From contig CAINWE010000067.1 in NCBI GenBank assembly GCA_903854365.1, positions 1-11,631 on the forward strand: DNA of 11,631 nucleotides, in the 5' to 3' direction. Positions within the stretch are counted from its first letter, which is position 1. Every line of letters begins with the position of its first letter. Below the pieces are notes generated by a model. It did not search any database and was not told where the DNA came from. It saw only the letters and a list, made by a program, of their open reading frames with translations. A program made the position numbers and the translations under genes. The DNA comes from Oligoflexia bacterium. Lineage in GTDB: Bacteria; Bdellovibrionota; UBA1018. Positions 6,204-11,631 of this stretch are shown here, piece after piece.

Positions 6204-7449
6204 TGCTTTTTACTCCTGATTTAACTTTTGATTTTGCGGCAGCCGCTCCCTTTTCAAGTGAAAGCGTATGGCCGAGTTTCTCTTTTTTTGTAGTTAAATA
6301 AGCTTCATTGTGAACGTTGGGTGTTGATTCAATAGGTACTTGCTCGATGATGGCGATGTCGTATCCCTCTAAGCCGATTACTTTTTTGGGGTTATTCGTG
6401 AGGAGCTTGAGTTGCTTGACTCCGAGGGCTTTGAGAATTTGTGCGCCAATGCCGTAGTGTCTGAGGTCGGCTTGAAATCCTAAATGGTGGTTGGCTTCTA
6501 CCGTATCCATCCCGCCGTCTTGCAGAGCATAGGCTTTGATTTTATTTCCCAATCCGATTCCTCGGCCTTCGTGCTGCCGCATGTAGACGAGGACGCCACT
6601 TTCTGACTCAGCGATTTGCTTGAGGGCTGCCTTGAGCTGCGGGCCGCAATCACAACGGAGGGAGCCAAAAGAGTCGCCCGTGAGGCATTCGGAGTGGACC
6701 CTCACGAGAGCTGGGCTGGTGATCGGGCCGCGCACCAGAGCGACATGCTCAGTGCCGTCGATGAGACTTCGGAAGACATGAAGGTCGAAGTCCTTTTCTG
6801 AAAATTCAGTGGGGAGGCGAGCTTGAGCGATTTCTTCAATGAGGCTCTCGCTTTCCATTCTTCGTGCGATGACTTCCTTGATGCTGACGATCTTGAGGTC
6901 GTATTTTTTTGCAAAGGCACTCAAGTCTTCTAGACGAGCCATGGTTCCGTCTTCGTTCATGATTTCGCAGATCACGGCCGCGGGAGGAAGTCCTGCGAGT
7001 TTGACGAGGTCAATAGAGCCTTCGGTATGGCCTGCTCGCACGAGCACTCCGCCATCTTGGGCTCGGAGCGGAAAAATATGACCCGGAGAAATGAGATCAC
7101 TTGCTCCGCGGTTAAGATCAACTGCAGTTTTGATAGTCTGGGCGCGGTCATGAGCTGAAATGCCGGTACTCACGCCTTCTTTTGCCTCAATCGATACAGT
7201 AAATGCGGTTTGTTTAGGGGATTGGTTGCGCTGGGCCATCATCGGGAGCTGGAGTTCGTCCACCCGTTGCGCACTCAAGGAAAGACAAATTAATCCCCTC
7301 GCATGCGTGGCCATGAAGTTAATCGCTTCGGGGGTCACTTGATGCGCAGAAAGGACGAGGTCTCCTTCGTTTTCACGGTCTTCGTCGTCGACGAGAATGA
7401 CCATTTTACCGTTTTTTAGATCTTCGAGTGCTGCATTAAGGGTTGGCAT
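6196..7449 (-). CDS. ribBA: Bifunctional DHBP synthase / GTP cyclohydrolase II
   Basis: 417 aa, a fusion that feeds both branches of riboflavin synthesis. The N-terminal RibB part (1 to about 200) turns ribulose 5-phosphate into dihydroxybutanone phosphate and shows DDEDRENEGD (21-30), STGISAHDRAQTI (94-106) and RAGHTEGSIDL (138-148). The C-terminal RibA part (about 205-400) opens GTP and has the zinc ligands C255, C266 and C268 (CLTGDSFGSLRCDC), RQHEGRGIGL (291-300), DTVEAN (315-320) and RHYGIGAQIL (330-339). All expected catalytic landmarks of both halves are present, so both activities are likely. The last 20 residues are a Lys/Ala-rich tail. ATG 7449 lies inside ribE; GGAG sits 5 nt upstream of it within the ribE coding sequence. 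The stop overlaps ribH. Confidence 0.97.
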   Translation of the reverse strand: MPTLNAALEDLKNGKMVILVDDEDRENEGDLVLSAHQVTPEAINFMATHARGLICLSLSAQRVDELQLPMMAQRNQSPKQTAFTVSIEAKEGVSTGISAHDRAQTIKTAVDLNRGASDLISPGHIFPLRAQDGGVLVRAGHTEGSIDLVKLAGLPPAAVICEIMNEDGTMARLEDLSAFAKKYDLKIVSIKEVIARRMESESLIEEIAQARLPTEFSEKDFDLHVFRSLIDGTEHVALVRGPITSPALVRVHSECLTGDSFGSLRCDCGPQLKAALKQIAESESGVLVYMRQHEGRGIGLGNKIKAYALQDGGMDTVEANHHLGFQADLRHYGIGAQILKALGVKQLKLLTNNPKKVIGLEGYDIAIIEQVPIESTPNVHNEAYLTTKKEKLGHTLSLEKGAAAAKSKVKSGVKSNA

Positions 7450-8054
7450 AGGCGCTCCACGTATTTAGCTAAAAGATCGACTTCCAAGTTGACGGTATCG
7501 CCGACTTGGAGTTGTGACAAGTTGGTGTGAGTCCAGGTATGAGGAATCACCATAATTTCAAAAACAGTATTCTGATTTTCAAAATTCAAAATAGAATTAA
7601 TTGTCAGACTCACTCCATTCAGTGTGATGGAGCCCTTGGGAATGCAATATCGTCCAAGGGGGGTAGCGATTTGCCATTTCATTTGATAGCTCTCTCCGAC
7701 CGACGAGATTTCAAGAAGGCGAGCCTGGCCGTCGACGTGGCCTTGAACGAGGTGTCCGGAGAGACGCGTGTTGAGAGTGATCGCTCGCTCGAGATTCACA
7801 GATGAATTTTTCTGAATTTGACCGAGGTTCGTCTTTTCGAGGGTTTCTGCGCTGATGAAAAACACTAAGTCTTGAACTGATTCGGGTAGAGACGGTGGGA
7901 GAATTTGGGCCACTGTGAGACAGGCGCCATTCACGGCAATACTTTCTCCGAGGGCGACTCCGGTAAAGTGACAGGGGAGTGTAATTTGGAGCGAATCGAC
8001 TTGTTTCTCAGTTCGGAGGACGCGCTCCTGGGCTTCAATGATTCCTGTAAACAT
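7416..8054 (-). CDS. ribE: Riboflavin synthase, alpha chain
   Basis: 212 aa. Dismutates two molecules of dimethyl-ribityl-lumazine to riboflavin. The two homologous barrel halves are visible: MFTGIIE (1-7), AVNGACLTV (40-48) and SGHLVQGHVDG (99-109), then GSITLNGVSLTIN (141-153) and VIPHTWTHTNL (169-179). ATG 8054 is chosen over the longer open frame to 8081 because MFTGIIE is the invariant family start and AAGGAG lies just upstream. A perfect hairpin overlaps that ribosome-binding site. The 3' end runs 34 nt into ribBA, an unusually long overlap. No FMN riboswitch is evident in the 42-bp gap after the preceding gene. The symbol follows E. coli usage (ribE, also called ribC); B. subtilis names differ. 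Confidence 0.97.
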   Translation of the reverse strand: MFTGIIEAQERVLRTEKQVDSLQITLPCHFTGVALGESIAVNGACLTVAQILPPSLPESVQDLVFFISAETLEKTNLGQIQKNSSVNLERAITLNTRLSGHLVQGHVDGQARLLEISSVGESYQMKWQIATPLGRYCIPKGSITLNGVSLTINSILNFENQNTVFEIMVIPHTWTHTNLSQLQVGDTVNLEVDLLAKYVERLCQPLMQHSKI

Positions 8055-8060
8055 GATTCT

Positions 8061-8078
8061 CCTTCGGATGGTCGAAGG
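8061..8078 (-). promoter_or_regulatory. Stem-loop sequestering the ribE Shine-Dalgarno
   Basis: On the transcribed strand CCTTCG-ACCATC-CGAAGG forms a perfect 6-bp stem with a 6-nt loop. The right arm includes the AAGG of the ribE ribosome-binding site, 7 nt before the ATG. No T-run follows, so it is not a terminator. Folding would hide the site, and ribosomes or a bound factor could open it. The stem is seen in the sequence; the regulatory role is inferred. Confidence 0.45.
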
Positions 8079-8096
8079 CATATCACAAAAGTTTGC

Positions 8097-9257
8097 TCAA
8101 AACGAGGGGGTCGACGAGGGCTTTGCGCTGGCCCTTTTGAGGCGGTCAGAGATCGCGAATCCGAGTCCTTCGGTTTTGCTGCAAGGCTCAGAAAAAATGA
8201 GGGCCAGGCCCAAAGAGTCGAGGGTTCTCATTTCAGAAAACAGATTCTGCGCAGCTTCGTGGAGATCTCCTGAACTGGAGAGACTGTGGCATTGAACGGC
8301 GTGGCCGAGAACGCGGGCGAAGGCTTTCTCCGCCGATCGGGGATCCCCTCGCATCAGGAGGAGTCCGATGGGCTGATGGGAGCTCGCTCGAGTTTTGACT
8401 TGCTCGCGGATGGCCTCGAAGTCAGCAGGGGTCAGGGCAGAAAGTTCGCTAGGGAGTAAAAATAGGGGAGTTCTGGGGGCATAATGGCTTTCCATCATTC
8501 CAGGCGCAACTAGCCGAGGTTCGGGGGTGATCGCTGGATTGTCGCTTTTTGTATGGACTGGGGGGGCCGGGTATTTGCCGTAACCATGTTCGAGTTGGAT
8601 CCCGAGAGCCTCTTCGATCTTTTCAGGGGGGGTGCCGCCGGGTCGGAGGATTACCCAATGCTGCGCGGGCGTCAGGCCTAAAATAGTGGATTCGACTCCG
8701 ATGGCAGAGGCGCCTCCGTCGAGAATCCATGAGATTCGATCACCGAGTTCTTGCTGGACGGCATCTGCCGTAGTGGGGCTGATTCTGCCAAATCGATTCG
8801 CACTGGGAGCGGCGAGGGGCATTTGAGCCGCCTGTATCAGGGCCAGCGCAACAGGATGCCGGGGCATGCGGATTGCCACTGAGGGTAGGCCGCTGGTAGC
8901 TAAATCCGGGATACTCGCGTGCTTGGGGAGGACCAAAGTCAGGGGCCCAGGCCAAAACTGTTGGATGAGGATTTCAAGTTGTTTTAGCGATGATTTTGGA
9001 AGCGCGGCTAAATCCACCAGATCTAATGAACGGAGTGATTCGAGTCCTTGGGAGAGGGGGCCGATATGAACGATCAGAGGGTCGAACGTAGGTCGTTCCT
9101 TGGTCTCAAAAATGCGGGCTAAAGCCAGCTGCGAACGGGCATTGCCCGCAAGACCGTAAACGGTCTCGGTAGGCATGCCGATGACTTCATCGCTTTGCAG
9201 GGCTGAGGCGACCCGGTGGATGGATTCAGGAGTGGGTTGAAGAATCGTGGCTTTCAT
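8097..9257 (-). CDS. L-threonylcarbamoyladenylate synthase, Sua5 type
   Basis: 386 aa. Makes threonylcarbamoyl-AMP from threonine, bicarbonate and ATP for the t6A37 modification of ANN-decoding tRNAs. The N-terminal YrdC domain (about 1-210) shows PTETVYGL (29-36), the KxR motif in ETKERPTFDPL (51-61), WPGPLTLVL (102-110) and the SxN motif in APSANRFGRISPT (150-162). After PGGTP and a linker carrying PGMMESHYAP comes a Sua5 domain, so this is the long Sua5 form rather than the short TsaC. ATG 9257 matches the usual family N-terminus (MKAT.I); a TTG at 9284 inside murF is possible but badly spaced from its AAAGGA. It follows murF by 17 nt and precedes ribE by 42 nt, probably in the same transcript. 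Confidence 0.93.
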   Translation of the reverse strand: MKATILQPTPESIHRVASALQSDEVIGMPTETVYGLAGNARSQLALARIFETKERPTFDPLIVHIGPLSQGLESLRSLDLVDLAALPKSSLKQLEILIQQFWPGPLTLVLPKHASIPDLATSGLPSVAIRMPRHPVALALIQAAQMPLAAPSANRFGRISPTTADAVQQELGDRISWILDGGASAIGVESTILGLTPAQHWVILRPGGTPPEKIEEALGIQLEHGYGKYPAPPVHTKSDNPAITPEPRLVAPGMMESHYAPRTPLFLLPSELSALTPADFEAIREQVKTRASSHQPIGLLLMRGDPRSAEKAFARVLGHAVQCHSLSSSGDLHEAAQNLFSEMRTLDSLGLALIFSEPCSKTEGLGFAISDRLKRASAKPSSTPSF

Positions 9258-9274
9258 GGAAGTGAGTCTAAAAA

Positions 9275-10771
9275 TTAGGTCCAATGTCCTTTAGCATGAG
9301 CCTCGAGAACTTTCCAAACTTCTTCCATCTTCATGCCCCGTGAGCCCTTGATGAGGAGGGTGTCTCCGGGTTTGGCCCATTGGGTGAGCATTTTGCCGAG
9401 GGCGAGTTGAGTTTCAAAATGCTCGAGACGCCCTTGAAATCTAAGGTTTTTGAGCTCTTCGTAAAGCGCTCGCATTCGGGGACCGAATAAATAAACATTT
9501 TCAATTTTTAGTTGAATGAGTTGAGGCGCAATTTCACGATGGAAGGCCTCTTCGTTTTCGCCGAGTTCAAGCATATCACCGAGGCACGCCCAGCGAGCCG
9601 GTCGTGCAGTCGGACTGAGTTTTTGGCTCATGGGGGGGGTGGTGCTCGGGTGAAATCGACTCAAATCATTGAGGAGCTCGAGTCCGGCTCGCACGGATGC
9701 GGGTTGAGCATTGTAATAGTCGCAGATGACCGTGGTCGGTCCAGGCAGTTCTTGGAGTTCCGAGCGGCCTTCGGCTCCAGTGAACTGAGCGAGACCGCTT
9801 AGGATCTCGTCCTGAGTGAGGCCGAGTCCGGCAGCGATGCTCAGTGCTGCTAGCAGGTTGGACGCATTGTGTTTCCCTAAAAGGGGGAGGGCGACCGTTG
9901 TTTTCTCAAGACCCACTCCTTGAAAGGTGATCGTTTGTCCATCTGGGTTGAAGTGGCCCCGAAGAGTATCGCTTGCGTTGGCGTCCGCTGGGTCAGGAAG
10001 GCCTGCATTGAGGGTGAAAGTCACGATCTGGCCGTCTTTCAAGGTCGTCGCATGAGGTTTAATCCAGGGGTCATCGAGCGACACTGCCACAAGGCCTTTG
10101 GTTTTTGCGACGTGCGAGAGTGCGATGCCTTCTTCTTGAGCAACAGTAGGGATGTCACGAAGTTTTTCGAGGTGCTCGGGGCCAATCGCAGTGAGAACTG
10201 ATGCAGTGGGTGATACGAGGGTCATGTGCTCTGCCATGGCGCCGGGTGCATCAATACCGACTTCGATGACGGCGGCCTGATGTTCGCTCCGAAGTTCTAG
10301 GAGGGTCATCGGAATGCCGACGAAACCATTTTGACTGCCTTGAGTCTTTAAAACGGTTTTCCAGCGGCCCCGAAGAATGGCGCTTAAAAGCTCTTTAGTT
10401 GTAGTTTTTCCAGCACTTCCGGCAACCACGACGATCGGAATAGAAAATTCACGTCTCCATCGGGCCGCCAAACGTCGGTAAGCTTGAAGCGTGTCTTCAA
10501 CTTGGAACACGGCGACTGGCTTCTGTTCGGGGCTTTTTGTTCCGCGTCGGCAGAGGACTCCGGTCGCCCCTGCTTGGATTGCCGCCTCAATAAATTCGTT
10601 GCCATCGAGTTTTTCTCCAGAAATCGCCACAAAGAGGCAGCCTGGAACGACTTTGCGTGAATCAGTCGTGACTGAAGTGAATTCGATCTCGGGGACCGCG
10701 TGCATTTGGAGTTGCAATGCTTGGGCAACAAATTGCGCGGTGAGTTGGGGCTGGTATTGAGTGAGTTTCAT
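9275..10771 (-). CDS. murF: UDP-MurNAc-tripeptide--D-alanyl-D-alanine ligase
   Basis: 498 aa, slightly long for MurF. Adds D-Ala-D-Ala to the UDP-MurNAc tripeptide, the last cytoplasmic step of peptidoglycan precursor synthesis. The N-terminal domain has TDSRKVVPGCLFVAISGEKLDG (36-57, split here as TDSRKV and LFVAISGEKLDG). The ATP loop is GSAGKTTTKE (118-127). Further landmarks are LLGKHNASNLLAAL (297-310), GDMLELGE (398-405) and KGSRGMKMEEVW near the C-terminus. Several usually conserved spots are altered: the NNxxG loop reads TQGSQNGFVGIP (143-154) and the DDxYNANP motif reads CDYYNAQP (350-357). A low-complexity Pro/Ser insert lies at about 371-392. It is still best called MurF. murE and mraY are not adjacent, so it is outside a normal dcw cluster in this window. 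The ATG at 10771 has AAAGGG directly against it, so the start is moderately certain. Confidence 0.92.
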   Translation of the reverse strand: MKLTQYQPQLTAQFVAQALQLQMHAVPEIEFTSVTTDSRKVVPGCLFVAISGEKLDGNEFIEAAIQAGATGVLCRRGTKSPEQKPVAVFQVEDTLQAYRRLAARWRREFSIPIVVVAGSAGKTTTKELLSAILRGRWKTVLKTQGSQNGFVGIPMTLLELRSEHQAAVIEVGIDAPGAMAEHMTLVSPTASVLTAIGPEHLEKLRDIPTVAQEEGIALSHVAKTKGLVAVSLDDPWIKPHATTLKDGQIVTFTLNAGLPDPADANASDTLRGHFNPDGQTITFQGVGLEKTTVALPLLGKHNASNLLAALSIAAGLGLTQDEILSGLAQFTGAEGRSELQELPGPTTVICDYYNAQPASVRAGLELLNDLSRFHPSTTPPMSQKLSPTARPARWACLGDMLELGENEEAFHREIAPQLIQLKIENVYLFGPRMRALYEELKNLRFQGRLEHFETQLALGKMLTQWAKPGDTLLIKGSRGMKMEEVWKVLEAHAKGHWT

Positions 10772-10818
10772 CCCTTTAGCCTAACATGATCGGGTACTAA
10801 CTCAAGGGGTCGAGCCGC

Positions 10819-11469
10819 TCAAAGAGATCCGGCCGGAAGGTGCGGCGCTTCGTCAATTGCAAACGGTTGCTGTAAGTCGGCGAGTTGGATGAGGTTGGGG
10901 TAGAAAACTTGGTTCATCACGATTTTTTCAGCTAGTCGACCGAAAAGGCGCGCACGCCAGTGATGAGTGTGGGCCACGCCCAGGCCCCGAATCATCGATT
11001 GGGGCGGAGGCCCAGATCTCACTCGGAGCGGGCGATTGGACTCGACGGGTTCGATCTCGATCTTCCACTCGAGATGGTCAAACAGATGGGTCAAACGGCC
11101 GGATGAGTCTTGGGTAATTTCGAGTCTTAGGAGACGACCCGGAATAAAGTCAATGACTCGAGCTTGGAGGTCGAATTGCTTTCGTTTTCCCTTTTTAGGG
11201 TCAATTTTAAGGGTGAACTGAGCCCCTTTTTCGACGGTGTTGGGACCGATCACTTGACTCAGGGAGTGAAACCATTGAGTCCATCGAGAGGGGGAGCTGA
11301 GATTGCGATCGAGGTGCTCGGCGCTCAGTTTGCTGGGAATACGGCGGTCTAGCACTAAATCGAAATCGGGGCCTTGCGAGAGAAAGAGCCCCGCGCTCCC
11401 AAAGAAACTACCCACGAGCCCTAGGACGAGGAGGCTGGCCGCGCGCCGCGGTTTTTTTAAATTTTGCAT
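10819..11469 (-). CDS. Membrane-anchored SRPBCC-like protein
   Basis: 216 aa from ATG 11469. Basic residues (5-9) followed by a hydrophobic segment (10-31) form a signal anchor or signal peptide, so the rest should face the periplasm or sit at the inner membrane. The soluble part looks like an SRPBCC/polyketide-cyclase fold: SSPSRWTQWFHSL corresponds to the family's 'xxRWpxW' turn, then alternating strands with a PGRLLRLEIT stretch and a closing DHLEWKIEIEP strand, followed by a long helix (LFGRLAEKIV). These domains bind hydrophobic ligands, and the ligand here is unknown. ATG 11469 is preferred to GTG 11505 because the GTG frame runs back into the GC-rich repeat and would bury the anchor; no good Shine-Dalgarno is seen for either. 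It lies 47 nt upstream of murF on the same strand. Confidence 0.6.
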   Translation of the reverse strand: MQNLKKPRRAASLLVLGLVGSFFGSAGLFLSQGPDFDLVLDRRIPSKLSAEHLDRNLSSPSRWTQWFHSLSQVIGPNTVEKGAQFTLKIDPKKGKRKQFDLQARVIDFIPGRLLRLEITQDSSGRLTHLFDHLEWKIEIEPVESNRPLRVRSGPPPQSMIRGLGVAHTHHWRARLFGRLAEKIVMNQVFYPNLIQLADLQQPFAIDEAPHLPAGSL

Positions 11470-11480
11470 ACTCGAGGGTT

Positions 11481-11590
11481 TATCACGCCCAGGGGGACGG
11501 AGCACGGGGAAAGGGTTGGGCGCGGGGTATCACGCCCAGGGGGACGCCCAGGGGGACGGAGCAGGGGGAAAGTGCTGGGCGGTGCCTCCC
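11481..11590. repeat. GC-rich tandem repeats next to the contig end
   Basis: A unit beginning TATCACGCCCAGGGGGACG and ending in GGGCG occurs at 11481-11522 and again from 11528. The second copy contains an extra tandem duplication of 12 bases (CCCAGGGGGACG). The stretch is full of G-runs. It abuts adapter sequence, so genuine repeat, assembly slippage or read artefact are all possible. Confidence 0.6.
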
Positions 11591-11593
11591 GTC

Positions 11594-11631
11594 AGATCGG
11601 AAGAGCACACGTCTGAACTCCAGTCACATCA
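11594..11631 (+). other. Illumina TruSeq adapter contamination
   Basis: From AGATCGGAAGAGCACACGTC onward the 34 bases at 11594-11627 equal the standard TruSeq read-1 3' adapter. They are followed by ATCA, the first four bases of the ATCACG index. This is library sequence, not genome; true sequence ends at or before 11593. Confidence 0.98.

Noticed and set aside
7416..7449. Frameshift or assembly error at the ribE/ribBA junction
   Set aside because: Both proteins have intact family termini and ribBA has its own GGAG site, so a genuine 34-nt overlap is more likely.
8061..8078. Intrinsic terminator between the sua5-type gene and ribE
   Set aside because: There is no T-run after the stem and the ribE start codon follows at once.

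Overview
The window reads as one end of a short-read bacterial contig, and its last 38 bases are Illumina adapter. The conserved genes are a murein ligase, a t6A enzyme, three riboflavin enzymes and a zinc-type CDF transporter. These, with an IS3-type transposase remnant and a CCA-encoding tRNA-Arg, indicate a bacterium, most likely Gram-negative. A Bdellovibrionota or deltaproteobacteria-like host is only a guess.

Layout. Bases 1-2860 form a decayed accessory region. It holds the end of a truncated IS3-family transposase (1-148), about 700 bp without a convincing gene, an intact AAA ATPase of the DUF4143 family (875-2029), a spacer with three predicted hairpins, and a C-terminal remnant of a ChrA-type chromate transporter (minus strand, 2343-2585). 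Two repeat families lie here: an imperfect repeat of about 57 bp at 222-278 and 777-833, and an exact 24-bp direct repeat at 530-553 and 2076-2099 that brackets the ATPase gene. Bases 2940-3644 encode an unrecognised exported protein. Its stop codon overlaps that of a convergent DUF1275/YoaK-type membrane protein (3641-4372, minus).

From 4659 to 11469 everything is on the minus strand in one closely packed run. In transcription order it is: membrane-anchored SRPBCC-like protein, murF, Sua5-type threonylcarbamoyl-AMP synthase, ribE, ribBA, ribH, CDF cation exporter, tRNA-Arg(TCG). The ribE-ribBA-ribH-CDF genes overlap end to end by 34, 8 and 11 nt, which suggests a single message and translational coupling. 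RibBA supplies both riboflavin branch precursors, RibH makes lumazine, and RibE makes riboflavin. ribD is not in the window. A perfect stem-loop covers the Shine-Dalgarno sequence of ribE and could gate translation of the block.

I did not find a convincing new multi-gene system. The items most worth following are the repeat-flanked ATPase cassette, the ribE leader hairpin, the unknown exported protein, and the adapter with GGGGGAC-rich repeats at the right end, which is at least partly artefact.
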